A stretch of DNA of 64,000 bases from Micromonospora sp. MW-13 (lineage in GTDB: Bacteria > Actinomycetota > Actinomycetes > Mycobacteriales > Micromonosporaceae). The notes below the pieces were generated by a model that had not been told where the DNA came from, did not search any database, and saw only the letters and a list, made by a program, of their open reading frames with translations. Shown here one piece after another: positions 1 to 9,013 of the stretch (positions within the stretch are counted from its first letter, which is position 1; the number at the start of each line of letters is the position of its first letter). The stretch is taken from positions 31,252-95,251 of the forward strand of contig NZ_QKKX01000031.1 in the NCBI RefSeq assembly GCF_003434305.1. Direction: 5' to 3'. The position numbers were made by a program, and so were the translations under genes.

Positions 1-822
1 CAGGACCGCGAGGCCGTGCGGCTCCGAGTCCGGGGTGGGCAGGTCGTACGCGTCGACGCGGCCGTCGGGGGTGACGTGGCCGATGCGGTTGGCCGCCCAC
101 TCGGTGAACCAGCAGCCGCCGGCCGGGTCCGCGACGATCGCGTGCGGCCGGGCGGCCCGGTCTGGCAGCGGGTACTCCTCGATCCGGCCGTCCGGGGTGA
201 TCCGGCCGAGCTGGCCGGCGGCGATCTCGACGAACCAGAGGGCCCCGTCGACGCCCAGCGTGATGCCGACCGGCCCGGCGGCGTCGGTGGGCAGCGGGTG
301 CAGGCGCACCGCGCCGTCCAGCGCGATCCGGCCGACGGCGTTCGCCTGGTTGAGGGTGAACCACAGGGCGTCGTCCGGCCCAGCCGTGATCATCGACGGG
401 AATCCGCCGCTGACCGGCAGCGGGTACGCGGTCACCGTCCCGTCGGTACCGACCCGGCCCACGGTGTCGTTGCTCATCCCCGCGTACCAGAGGGCGCCGT
501 CGGGGCCGGCGGCGATGCCGCACGGTGCGCTGCCGGCCGGCAACGCGACCGACGTGGCCGACCCGTCGGTGGTGACCCGGCCGATCCGGTCGTCCCCGGA
601 GCGGGTGAACCAGAGCGCGTTGTCCGGGCCGGCCGCGATGACCAGCGGGCGGCTCGCCGGGTCGCCGGGGTGGGTCCACACCGCGCCGTCGGCGGTCACC
701 CGGGCGATCCCGCCGGTGCGGACCAGGGTCAGCCACAGCGCGCCGTCCGGCCCGGCGGTGATCCCGTACGGCCCGCAGCCCGCGTCCGGCAGGACGGTCT
801 CTCGGATGGTGGGGGTGGTCAA
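1..822 (-). CDS. Streptogramin B lyase-like beta-propeller (Vgb family), 3' end beyond window
   Basis: At least 274 codons on the minus strand, read from a TTG start at 822 preceded by a GAGAGGCGGG ribosome site; the gene runs off the window before its stop. The protein is built of about six blades, each with a GPDGALWFT-like strand followed by an IGRV/ITPDG strand, the signature of virginiamycin B lyase. This family linearises type B streptogramins by an elimination reaction. Residues that line up with the metal and catalytic positions I recall for Staphylococcus aureus Vgb are present: H227 in PHAI, and E267 and H269 in SEPHG, each one residue off the S. aureus numbering. The last expected acidic residue lies outside the window. 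It could be true resistance or a propeller homologue with another substrate; many actinomycetes carry such genes. No ATG start is available here. Confidence 0.85.
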   Translation of the reverse strand, partial: MTTPTIRETVLPDAGCGPYGITAGPDGALWLTLVRTGGIARVTADGAVWTHPGDPASRPLVIAAGPDNALWFTRSGDDRIGRVTTDGSATSVALPAGSAPCGIAAGPDGALWYAGMSNDTVGRVGTDGTVTAYPLPVSGGFPSMITAGPDDALWFTLNQANAVGRIALDGAVRLHPLPTDAAGPVGITLGVDGALWFVEIAAGQLGRITPDGRIEEYPLPDRAARPHAIVADPAGGCWFTEWAANRIGHVTPDGRVDAYDLPTPDSEPHGLAVL

Positions 823-1006
823 CGGGTGCCCGCCTCTCTGCTCGACTCGATCCCACCCTTTATGCCGGACCATCCCGTGGCAACTGGTTTGTCCCCGATT
901 CGAAACCGGATTTTCAGCTTCCTGACAGGTTCGCCACGGCCCTCACCCAGCTCACTCCATCACTGTCGGTGAGGTCATCGCATCCGAGCGACGAAGTGGA
1001 GAACGA
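823..1006. other. Divergent intergenic region
   Basis: 184 bp between the minus-strand lyase and the plus-strand secreted protein, so it should hold both promoters. Its right half is AT-richer than its surroundings (for example around 855-925). I could not assign clear -35/-10 boxes or an operator. Confidence 0.3.
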
Positions 1007-1489
1007 ATGTCCCGCACGATTTCCAAGAAGCAGTTGCTGGCCGGCCTCGCGGCGGCGGGCGTACTCACCGTGGGGATCGCGGCGCCGGCCGTCGCGTTCA
1101 CCGAGGACAGCTCGACCCCGACCCCGAGCGCGAGCAGCAGCGAGGGCACCGACCGGCAGCAGCAGCGGGCCGACCGGCAGTCCGAGTTCGCCGAGGCGCT
1201 CGCCAAGGAGCTGGGGGTCTCCACGGACAAGGTGACCGCGGCCCTGGACAAGGTGCGCGAGCAGCACAGGGCCGACCGGCCGGAGCGGGGCGAGCGGGGC
1301 GAGCGCCCCGACGCCGCCGACCGGCAGGCCAAGCTGAAGGATCGGCTGGACCAGGCCGTCAAGGACGGCAGGCTCACCCAGGAGCAGGCCGACGCGATCA
1401 CCAAGGCCGTCGAGGCCGGGGTCTTCCCCGGCGGGGGTGGCCGCGGCCACGGCGGCGGCCCGGCGGGCGGCGAGTCCGCCGGCAGGTGA
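1007..1489 (+). CDS. Small secreted helical protein
   Basis: 160 residues. ATG at 1007 with GGAG eight bases upstream. A signal peptide is clear: basic SRTISKK start, hydrophobic core, and a likely cleavage after APAVA near residue 30. The mature part is charged and helical, with two units each pairing a short helix with an amphipathic one: a LGVSTDKVTAALDKV segment near residues 70-85 and DGRLTQEQADAITKAVEAG near 125-145. The tail is Gly-rich. This layout recalls short secreted actinobacterial proteins with DUF2680/YckD-like repeats, but the family call is weak. Function unknown; it is probably exported to the cell wall or medium. A GC-rich hairpin follows the stop. Confidence 0.75.
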   Translation: MSRTISKKQLLAGLAAAGVLTVGIAAPAVAFTEDSSTPTPSASSSEGTDRQQQRADRQSEFAEALAKELGVSTDKVTAALDKVREQHRADRPERGERGERPDAADRQAKLKDRLDQAVKDGRLTQEQADAITKAVEAGVFPGGGGRGHGGGPAGGESAGR

Positions 1490-1540
1490 CGCCTCTCACG
1501 TGACGCGCCCGTGCCGCGGGCCGCGTGACACCTGACGCGT

Positions 1541-1576
1541 GGCGCGGCCCCGCCCGGGAACGGGTGGGGCCGCGCC
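1541..1576 (+). terminator. GC-rich hairpin after the secreted-protein gene
   Basis: 15-base arms at 1541-1555 and 1562-1576 pair with one G-U type mismatch around a six-base loop. It lies 50 bp after the plus-strand stop and 70 bp after the minus-strand NACHT stop, so it may terminate both. No U-run follows, as is common in actinobacteria. Confidence 0.6.
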
Positions 1577-1645
1577 CGCGGGCGTGGTCCCCTCCGGGCC
1601 GCCGGGCCGACGCTGGAACCGGCCGGGGCGGTGACCCGGGGCCGG

Positions 1646-4600
1646 TCACGGGGCCGGCGGCTCCGCCGCGCCGCGCCGGTTCACCCGGGTCGGGTGCCGG
1701 AGGTCGGCCACCTCCGGCGGGATCCGGTGGCCGTCGAGCAGGTTCCGCTCGTCGAGACGACGGACGGCCTCGGCGACGAGCCGGGCGTGCTCCGGATCGG
1801 CCGAGCCCAGCAGTTCGGTCAGGCCATACACCACCCGAGCGCCGAGCAACCGGTCCGCGGTCGCGTCCCGCCCCAGGAAGGCCAGGCAGCAGCGGACCTG
1901 GGCGGCCCGCGCCGGGTACGACCATCTCGGCACGGCGCCGGGGTCGGCGAGCTCGGCCACCAGCGCGGGCGGAACGTGCGGGTCCACGGCCAGCCCGTCG
2001 AACAGCAGGACCAACAGGCGGTTGCTCTGCGAAACGCTGTGCGTCGCGTGCAGCAGGACCCGGACCGTGCGGTAGATCCCGGCCCGCACCGCCGGGGCGA
2101 CGTCGCTCACCGGCAGCAGCAGCAGGTCGATCACGGCCCGCGCCGCCGACCGGTGACCCGAGCCGGTGACCACGACCATCCGGAACGCGTCCGGAAACGC
2201 CGCGACGAACGACTCCAGGGCGTGCCGGTTCGCGTCCGCCCGAGGCACGCACTCGAAGTTCGCCTGTTCCGCGGCCGACTGTTCGAGCTGCGGCACGAAC
2301 CGGACCCGGTTGCGGTCCTCCGGCTCCGGGTCGGGGTACGTCCAGGACAGGTCCACCGGCTCCGGCACCGAGCGCGGGTCGGCCAGCCGCAGCCGGACGT
2401 CCGGGTACACCCCGGTCCCGAGCCGTTGCAGGGTGACCGCCTCGACGAGGCCGCGGTACTGCGTCTCGTCGAGCTGCGAGCGCCAGAGCAGGGCCTGACC
2501 GCGCCACGCCGACCGGACGTCGGGGTGCCCCGGGTACAGGTCCCGCCCGCGCAGCGCGTCGGCCGCGCAGAGGCCGAGCACCAGCAGGTTGGCGCTGTAC
2601 GCCGCGTGCCGGGCCGGCACCGGCAGCGGCCGGGGCCGGTACGCCTCGAAGCGCCGGGGCGGGCGGGCCTCGTGCGCCGCCCGGAACAGCCGCACCAGCA
2701 CGTCGGCCACGGCGGCCCGCCGCTCGGGCGCCAGGGCCCGCAGGGCGTCGGACAGGAAGCCCACGATCGGTACCCGCCCGGTCAGCGTCGCGAACGACAG
2801 CAGGGCGTGCAGCGGGTCGTCGTCGAGCTGGTTCGTGCGCAGCAGGCTCGTGGCGGCCTCCCGCGCGGCCAGCTCGGTCAGCACCGCCACGGTCGTGCGG
2901 GCCACCAGGTACTCCCCGAAGGTGGCGTGCAGGAACTCGTAGGTCGCCACCCGGTCGTCGGCCCGCAGGGCCTGGGACCGGTGCACGAAGAAGAACCGCC
3001 CGAAGACGGTCTCCGCGGGCCGCAGCGGGGCCCGGAACCCGGCCGGCCCCAGGGCCTCGGGCAGGGGCGCGGCGAGGAACGGCAGGGCCGCGAGATCGGC
3101 CTCCAGCTCGTCCTCGGTCACCCACTGGGTGCCCCGGTTGAACATGGCGAACGCCACCGCGGCGAGCCGGCCCAGCTCGTCGTCCACGGCCCGGTCGAGC
3201 TCCCGGTCCGGCAGGCCGCGCCGGTGCTTGGCCACCTCCCGCCGGGCGAACCGGGTCAGCAACCGCTCGTACAGCTCGCCCTGGCGCAGGCCCCCGGCGG
3301 CCCGCAGGTCGTTGCCGTCGGCGTCGTAGAGCGCGAGCATCAGCAGCAGCAGGGGCTGCTCGGCCAGCTCCCGGTGGGCGAGCGCCACGGACGGATCCAG
3401 CGGACGCTTCCCGGCGGCCCGCCAGGAGCCCGCGTTGGTCTCGTTCCAGATCCGCACCCAGTGCCAGATCCGCGACTCGTCGAACGGCTCCAGCCGCAGG
3501 GCCACCGTGCCGGGCGGTGGCTTGGCCCGGTCGGCGACGCTGGTCCGGCTGGTGACCAGCACCGCCAGGGGCCGTCCCTGCTCGGCCTCCCGGCGCTGGA
3601 AGGCGGCCACCCGGAACAGGTAGTCCGTCTGCGTCACCCCGGTCGCCTGGAGCAGCTCGTCGAAGCCGTCGAGCACGACCACCGGCAGGGCGTCGCCGGC
3701 GGACCGGGCCAGCGCCGGCCAGTCGAGCCGCTCCCCGGTGGCCGCGCGGACGGCCTGCTCGATCTGGTCCTGGACGTCCGCCTCGGCTCGCACCTCGCGC
3801 AGCACCACCCGGACGGCGAGGAAGTCGGTGGCCGGCAGTTGGGCGGCGAGCACCCGGGTCAGCACCGACTTGCCCGAGCCGGGCTGCCCGAGCACGAGCA
3901 GCGGCGCGTGCGGGGCCCCGGGTGAGGTCAGGTGGCCGGTCAGGAAGGCGGGCAGGTCGGCGCGGACCGGCTGCTGTTCCCACCACGACTCGTCGCTGGG
4001 CCGGGCGTCGGCGTCCAGCGCGGCCACCCGGCACAGCGGCGGCACGTACGCCGCGCCGAGGGTCGGCACCCGCAGCCCGTCCGGGACGTCCCCCGACTCG
4101 ATGACCGGCCGGTCGAGCTGGGCGGCGCACGCGCGGGCCAGCGCCTCCCGTCGCGCGTCGGGCGCCCGGCCGACGGCCAGGTCACGCAGCTCCCGGCGCA
4201 GCTCGCCGAGCCCCACGGCCAGGGCTGCCACCTCGCCCCGGGTCGCCTGGTGCTCGTGGATCCCGGCCCAGAAGGCGACCTCCGGGAAGTCCGCCGCCAG
4301 CGCGGTGAGCAGGTCCCGGTGCCGGTCCGCGGCCAGGGCCGGCAGCTCACGCATGGCGGCGCTGAAGGCCGCCCGGCGGTGCGCGGGCACCTCCAGCCAC
4401 CTGGTCAGCCCTTCGAGGAATGCCTCAAGCCGCGCGGCGAGTCCCAGGTAGTAGTCGGCCAGCTCATGCCGCAGCCGCTGGTAGGGCAGCTCCGCCCGGG
4501 GCACCGGCGTGGGCAGCGCGAACATGTCGCGGACGACCGTCTCCGGCAGCGTGGCGCCGGAGCCGGCGAGCGTGAGCTGCTCGGCCTTGCTGACCCCCAG

Positions 4601-4921
4601 TTCGGCGAGGGACAGCGGGAGGTCGCACTCCTGGAGGGCCTCGAAGAAGGCGGTCACCGCGATCACCGCGTGCGCCGCCTCCAGCCGGCGGGTGCGGCCG
4701 TACCGGGACAGGCCGGAACGCTGCTCGACGACGGAGCGCACCAGGTCGTGGCCGAGCCGGACGAACTCCGACTTGGCGTCGAAGATGCCCAGCAGCGCCG
4801 GCGTCGACACCGAGGCGGCCAGCAGCACACCCCCGGTCAGCCGGTCGAACCAGTCGACGAGGCGGCTCTTCTCGCCGCCCAGCAGGCGTACGGCATCGGC
4901 GTAGCTGAGCACGTCGGGCAC
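1646..4921 (-). CDS. NACHT-domain NTPase with N-terminal helical domain (candidate anti-phage STAND protein)
   Basis: 1091 residues. GTG start at 4921 with a GGGGAGGGG ribosome site. Residues 1-300 form an all-helical region beginning with LSYADAVRLLGG, which resembles the NNH7 class of NACHT N-terminal helical domains. The NACHT core follows: Walker A GQPGSGKS near residue 347, Walker B VVVLDGFDEL near 417, and a sensor-like TSRTS shortly after. After the NTPase comes a helical FATLTGRVPIV region and a long C-terminal part without obvious LRR, WD40 or TPR repeats, presumably the sensor. Related bacterial NACHT proteins act in phage defence; whether this one does is inference. No nuclease, protease or other effector domain is recognisable. 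The DUF350 gene stops only 31 bp upstream on the same strand, suggesting one transcript. High GC and normal codon use give no sign of recent transfer. Confidence 0.85.
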   Translation of the reverse strand: MPDVLSYADAVRLLGGEKSRLVDWFDRLTGGVLLAASVSTPALLGIFDAKSEFVRLGHDLVRSVVEQRSGLSRYGRTRRLEAAHAVIAVTAFFEALQECDLPLSLAELGVSKAEQLTLAGSGATLPETVVRDMFALPTPVPRAELPYQRLRHELADYYLGLAARLEAFLEGLTRWLEVPAHRRAAFSAAMRELPALAADRHRDLLTALAADFPEVAFWAGIHEHQATRGEVAALAVGLGELRRELRDLAVGRAPDARREALARACAAQLDRPVIESGDVPDGLRVPTLGAAYVPPLCRVAALDADARPSDESWWEQQPVRADLPAFLTGHLTSPGAPHAPLLVLGQPGSGKSVLTRVLAAQLPATDFLAVRVVLREVRAEADVQDQIEQAVRAATGERLDWPALARSAGDALPVVVLDGFDELLQATGVTQTDYLFRVAAFQRREAEQGRPLAVLVTSRTSVADRAKPPPGTVALRLEPFDESRIWHWVRIWNETNAGSWRAAGKRPLDPSVALAHRELAEQPLLLLMLALYDADGNDLRAAGGLRQGELYERLLTRFARREVAKHRRGLPDRELDRAVDDELGRLAAVAFAMFNRGTQWVTEDELEADLAALPFLAAPLPEALGPAGFRAPLRPAETVFGRFFFVHRSQALRADDRVATYEFLHATFGEYLVARTTVAVLTELAAREAATSLLRTNQLDDDPLHALLSFATLTGRVPIVGFLSDALRALAPERRAAVADVLVRLFRAAHEARPPRRFEAYRPRPLPVPARHAAYSANLLVLGLCAADALRGRDLYPGHPDVRSAWRGQALLWRSQLDETQYRGLVEAVTLQRLGTGVYPDVRLRLADPRSVPEPVDLSWTYPDPEPEDRNRVRFVPQLEQSAAEQANFECVPRADANRHALESFVAAFPDAFRMVVVTGSGHRSAARAVIDLLLLPVSDVAPAVRAGIYRTVRVLLHATHSVSQSNRLLVLLFDGLAVDPHVPPALVAELADPGAVPRWSYPARAAQVRCCLAFLGRDATADRLLGARVVYGLTELLGSADPEHARLVAEAVRRLDERNLLDGHRIPPEVADLRHPTRVNRRGAAEPPAP

Positions 4922-4952
4922 GACGGCGACCCCTCCCCAGGCTGGACCGGCC

Positions 4953-5378
4953 TCAGGCGATGCAGGCGCAGACGATCAGCGCGGCGCCGAAGTGGGTGGC
5001 GGCGCTGACCCGGGCCGCCGGGTGCGGCTCGTCGGAGCAGATGATCTGACCGAGCCGGCCCGGGGTCAGCAGGTCCAGCACGAAGAAGGCCAGCCCCATG
5101 ACCAGCAGGCCGATCAGCCCGAAGACGACGGTGGAGGCCAGCCCCTTGGCGAAGTCGCTGTAGCTGGTGAGGATCGCGGTGAACACGATCCCGGCGATGC
5201 CGAGCTGGTTCGCGGCGAGCAGCAGCCCGGCATTGGCGTTACGCCGAACCCAGATCAGCTCGCGCAGCTTCCCCGGGGTGAGCAGGTCGACCAGGCCGAA
5301 GCCGGCCGCCATCAGCCCCACCCCGACGACCCCGAACACGACGCTCTGCCAGGCTCCGCTGAGCAGATCCTCCAGCAC
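4953..5378 (-). CDS. DUF350 family membrane protein
   Basis: About 141 residues from the GTG at 5378, chosen because GGGAGG lies six bases upstream; an in-frame GTG at 5396 has no good ribosome site. Four hydrophobic segments are visible, arranged as two similar halves, each ending in a copy of DLLTPGKL/DLLTPGRL. This internal duplication is typical of DUF350. The family is membrane-embedded with no firmly assigned function. Here it is the first gene of a likely two-gene operon with the NACHT protein, 31 bp apart, so it may serve as membrane partner, effector or sensor for it. That link rests on gene order only. Confidence 0.85.
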   Translation of the reverse strand: MLEDLLSGAWQSVVFGVVGVGLMAAGFGLVDLLTPGKLRELIWVRRNANAGLLLAANQLGIAGIVFTAILTSYSDFAKGLASTVVFGLIGLLVMGLAFFVLDLLTPGRLGQIICSDEPHPAARVSAATHFGAALIVCACIA

Positions 5379-5480
5379 CGACTGCCTCCCGACCACCTAC
5401 CGCCCGGCGGGGGTGCCGGCGCGGTGATCGAGACGATAGCGGCCCGCCGCAACCCCCCGACAACCCGCGTCGCCGGCGGC

Positions 5481-6830
5481 CTAAAGCGACAGGTAGCGCT
5501 GCCGCTCGTAGGGGGTCACCTCGCGGCGGTACTGCTCCCACTCGGCCCGCTTGTTGCGCAGGAAGAAGTCGAAGACGTGCTCGCCGAGCACCTCGGCGAC
5601 CAGCTCGGAGCCGGCCATCACGTCGATCGCCTCGGACAGGTTCTCCGGCAGCGACTCGTATCCCATCGCGCGCCGCTCGGCGCTGCTCAGCGACCAGACG
5701 TCGTCCTCGGCGCCCGGGGGCAGCTCGTAGCCCTCCTCGATGCCCTTGAGGCCGGCGCCGAGCAGCACCGCGAAGGCCAGGTAGGGGTTCGTCGCCGAGT
5801 CCAGCGAGCGGACCTCCACCCGGGCGGAGTTCGGCTTGCCGTACGCGGGGACGCGGACCAGCGCGGATCGGTTCAGGTGCCCCCAGCAGACGAACGCCGG
5901 GCTCTCGGTGATCCGGTCGGGCAGCGCCTGCGGGAACAGCCGCTTGTACGAGTTGACCCACTGGTTGGTGACCGCCGTGTACTCCCGGGCGTGCACGAGC
6001 AGCCCGGCGATGAACGACTTCGCCACCTTCGACAGCTTCATCGGGTCGCCGCCGTCGTGGAACGCGTTGCGCTCCCCCTCGAACAGCGACAGGTGGGTGT
6101 GCATGCCGCTGCCGGGCTGGTCGGTGAACGGCTTCGGCATGAAGCTGGCCTGCACCCCGGTGGACAGGGCCACCTCCTTGACCACGTGCCGGAAGGTCAT
6201 GATGTTGTCGGCGGTGGTCAGCGCGTCGGCGTAGCGCAGGTCGATCTCCTGCTGGCCGGGGGCGACCTCGTGGTGGCTGAACTCCACCGAGATGCCGATC
6301 CGCTCCAGGGCCAGCACGGCCTGCCGGCGGAAGTCCCGGGCCACCGCGTGGGTGGTGTGCTCGAAGTAGCCGCCGGTGTCGACCGGGATGGGCACCGAGC
6401 CGTCCTGCGGGCCGTTCTCCAGCAGGAAGAACTCGATCTCCGGGTGGGTGTAGAAGGTGAAGCCCTTCTCGGCGGCCTTGGACAGCATCCGGCGCAGCAC
6501 GTGCCGGGGGTCGGCCCAGGACGGGCCGCCGTCGGGGAGCAGGATGTCGCAGAACATCCGGGCGCTCTCGCCGCTCACCCCGCCCTCGAAGGGGAACACC
6601 TGGAAGGTGGTCGGGTCGGGCATGGCCACCATGTCGGACTCGAAGACCCGGGCGAAGCCCTCGATCGCCGAGCCGTCGAACCCGATGCCCTCCTCGAAGG
6701 CCGCCTCCAGCTCGGCGGGCGCGACCGAGACGCTCTTGAGGGTGCCCAGCACGTCGGTGAACCACAGCCGGACGAACCGGATGTCGCGCTCTTCCAGCGT
6801 ACGGAGGACGAACTCCTGCTGACGGTCCAC
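5481..6830 (-). CDS. glnA2: Glutamine synthetase-like protein, GlnA2 type
   Basis: 449 residues from the GTG at 6830, giving MDRQQEFVLRTLEERDIRF, which matches the start I recall for mycobacterial GlnA2 (Rv2222c); GAGGGGTGG precedes it. An ATG 30 bp further upstream is in frame but has no such match. GS-I signatures are present: GFDGSAIEGFARV, HPEIEFF, FSHHE, MPKPF, GSGMHTHLS, RVEVRS. The loop that carries the adenylylation tyrosine in GlnA1-type enzymes (NLYDLP or NLYELP) reads VWSLSSAERR here, so GlnE control is unlikely. The enzyme ligates ammonium, or in some actinobacterial paralogues an amine such as a polyamine, to glutamate with ATP. It is divergent from nadE, an arrangement familiar from Streptomyces. 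Confidence 0.93.
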   Translation of the reverse strand: MDRQQEFVLRTLEERDIRFVRLWFTDVLGTLKSVSVAPAELEAAFEEGIGFDGSAIEGFARVFESDMVAMPDPTTFQVFPFEGGVSGESARMFCDILLPDGGPSWADPRHVLRRMLSKAAEKGFTFYTHPEIEFFLLENGPQDGSVPIPVDTGGYFEHTTHAVARDFRRQAVLALERIGISVEFSHHEVAPGQQEIDLRYADALTTADNIMTFRHVVKEVALSTGVQASFMPKPFTDQPGSGMHTHLSLFEGERNAFHDGGDPMKLSKVAKSFIAGLLVHAREYTAVTNQWVNSYKRLFPQALPDRITESPAFVCWGHLNRSALVRVPAYGKPNSARVEVRSLDSATNPYLAFAVLLGAGLKGIEEGYELPPGAEDDVWSLSSAERRAMGYESLPENLSEAIDVMAGSELVAEVLGEHVFDFFLRNKRAEWEQYRREVTPYERQRYLSL

Positions 6831-7075
6831 TTCCACCCCTCGCGACACTCTGCCCACCACCGGTCGGGCCTGACCGCCCAGTCTCCACCGGGTCCTTTAC
6901 GAAGACGTTACGCGACCATCCCGGCCCCGTCCTGTCGTGTCCCGCCCCCCTGGCGGGCGGGCCGGGGCCGAGTCCCCACGGCCGTGGACCGGGTCTCCGG
7001 AGCGCCCCGGCCCGGTGTCCGCCGTCTCGCGCCGCCGGTCGTGTCGGGTCTGCCCGGCTGGGGCAAGATGAGGGC

Positions 7076-8836
7076 ATGCCCACCCTGCGTCTCGCCCTGT
7101 CCCAGGTCAACCCGAGCGTCGGCGACCTCGCCGGCAACGCCGGCCTGGTCCGCCGGTGGACCCGACGGGCCGCCGACGCCGGCGCCCAGCTCGTCCTGTT
7201 CCCGGAGATGGTGCTGCCCGGGTACCCGGTCGAGGACCTGGTCTTCCGCCGGTCCTTCGTCGCCGCGTCCCAGGCCGCGCTGCGCCGCCTCGCCGCCGAC
7301 CTGGCCGCCGACGGCCTCGGCGAGCTGCCGGTGGTGGTCGGCTACCTGGACGCGGACGGCCCGCCCCAGGTCAGCGCCGACGCCCAGCCGGGCCACGGGG
7401 CCCGCAACGCCGCCGCGGTGCTGCACCGCGGCGAGGTGGTGGCCACCTACTTCAAGCACCACCTGCCCAACTACGGCGTGTTCGACGAGGACCGCTACTT
7501 CGTGCCCGGCGACACGCTGACCGTGGTGCGGGTCGGCGGGGTGGACGTGGCGCTGACCATCTGCGAGGACCTGTGGCAGGCCGGCGGCCCGTTCGCGGTG
7601 GCCCGGCGGGCCGGGGTGGGCCTGGTGGTCACGATCAACGGCTCGCCGTACGAGCTGAACAAGGACGACATCCGGCTGCCGCTGGTGCGCCGCCGGGCCG
7701 CCGAGGCGGGCGCCGCCGTGGCGTACGTCAACATGGTCGGCGCGCAGGACGAGCTGGTCTTCGAGGGCGACTCGATGATCGTGGGCGCGGACGGGACGCT
7801 GCTGACCCGCGCCCCGCAGTTCGTCGAGCACCTGCTGGTGCACGACGTCGAGCTGCCGGCGGCGCCGGCACCGGTCGGCGGCGACGGGGAGCTGGCCGAC
7901 GGGATGCGGATCGTGCGCGCCGACGTCGGCGACGTGCCGCCGCCCGCCACCGGCGAGGTGGCGGTCGGCGGGATCATCGAGCCGGTGGCCGCCGAGGCCG
8001 AGGTGTGGCGGGCGCTGGTGCTGGGCCTGCGCGACTACGTCGACAAGAACCGGTTCCCGTCGGTGGTGCTGGGGCTCTCCGGCGGCATCGACTCGGCGGT
8101 GGCGGCGGCCCTCGCGGTCGACGCGCTCGGCCCGGACCGGGTGGTCGGGGTGTCGATGCCCAGCCAGCACTCCTCGGAGCACTCCCGGGAGGACGCGGAG
8201 GACCTGGCCAAGCGCACCGGGCTGGACTACCGGGTCCAGCCGATCCAGCCGATGGTGGACACCTACCTGGCGAACCTGTCGCTGTCCGGGGTGGCGGTGG
8301 AGAACCTCCAGGCCCGGGTACGCGGGGTGCTGCTGATGGCGCTGTCGAACCAGGAGGGCCACCTCGTCCTCACCACCGGCAACAAGAGCGAGCTGGCGGT
8401 CGGCTACTCCACCCTGTACGGCGACTCGGTCGGCGGGTTCAACCCGGTCAAGGACGTGTGGAAGACGCTGGTCTGGCGGCTGGCGAAGTGGCGCAACGCC
8501 GACGCCGCCCGCCGGGGCGAGACGCCGCCGATCCCGGAGAACTCGATCGGCAAGCCGCCGAGCGCCGAGCTGAGCCCCGGCCAGCTCGACAGCGACACGC
8601 TGCCCGACTACGACGTGCTCGACCCGATCCTGATCGGGTACGTCGACGGCGACCTCGGCCGGACCGGGCTCGTCGAGTCCGGCCACGACCCGGCGGTCGT
8701 CGACCGGGTGCTGCGGATGGTGGACACCGCCGAGTACAAGCGCCGGCAGTCGGCGCCCGGCACGAAGATCTCGATGAAGGCGTTCGGGCGGGACCGCCGG
8801 CTGCCGATCACCAACCGCTGGCGCGAGGACGGCTGA
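7076..8836 (+). CDS. nadE: Glutamine-dependent NAD+ synthetase
   Basis: 586 residues. ATG at 7076 with GAGGGC upstream. The N-terminal nitrilase-type glutaminase domain (to about residue 270) carries the catalytic set: Glu in LFPEMVLPGYP, Lys in FKHHLPNYGVFDE, and Cys in TICEDLW. The C-terminal ATP-pyrophosphatase domain starts with the LGLSGGIDSAVAA loop near residue 336 and has the GNKSE motif. It amidates deamido-NAD+ with ATP, using ammonia channelled from glutamine, as the last step of cytosolic NAD synthesis. Length is normal for the actinobacterial short two-domain form. Divergent from glnA2, which ties it loosely to nitrogen metabolism. Confidence 0.96.
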   Translation: MPTLRLALSQVNPSVGDLAGNAGLVRRWTRRAADAGAQLVLFPEMVLPGYPVEDLVFRRSFVAASQAALRRLAADLAADGLGELPVVVGYLDADGPPQVSADAQPGHGARNAAAVLHRGEVVATYFKHHLPNYGVFDEDRYFVPGDTLTVVRVGGVDVALTICEDLWQAGGPFAVARRAGVGLVVTINGSPYELNKDDIRLPLVRRRAAEAGAAVAYVNMVGAQDELVFEGDSMIVGADGTLLTRAPQFVEHLLVHDVELPAAPAPVGGDGELADGMRIVRADVGDVPPPATGEVAVGGIIEPVAAEAEVWRALVLGLRDYVDKNRFPSVVLGLSGGIDSAVAAALAVDALGPDRVVGVSMPSQHSSEHSREDAEDLAKRTGLDYRVQPIQPMVDTYLANLSLSGVAVENLQARVRGVLLMALSNQEGHLVLTTGNKSELAVGYSTLYGDSVGGFNPVKDVWKTLVWRLAKWRNADAARRGETPPIPENSIGKPPSAELSPGQLDSDTLPDYDVLDPILIGYVDGDLGRTGLVESGHDPAVVDRVLRMVDTAEYKRRQSAPGTKISMKAFGRDRRLPITNRWREDG

Positions 8837-9013
8837 CCCGGCGCCGGTCGCCGGGGCGGCGCGGAAGCGGGGTCCGCCGGGTGCCCGGCGGCCGGACCGC
8901 GCCGCCGCCGGAGAGTGAGATCCTGCACTGCCTCCTCCCGCCGCCGCCCGCCCGGTGCGACGATCGGCGGAGCCCGGGGACCGCGCAGGCGGCCTCGAGG
9001 AAAGGAGACAGTC

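Noticed and set aside
16..972. Long plus-strand open frames over the lyase gene
   Set aside because: They are antisense shadows; the minus-strand frame shows regular propeller repeats and active-site residues.
1398..4130. A 910-codon minus-strand frame inside the NACHT gene
   Set aside because: Composition is Arg/Pro/Gly-only as expected for a wrong frame in GC-rich DNA; the NACHT frame carries Walker motifs.
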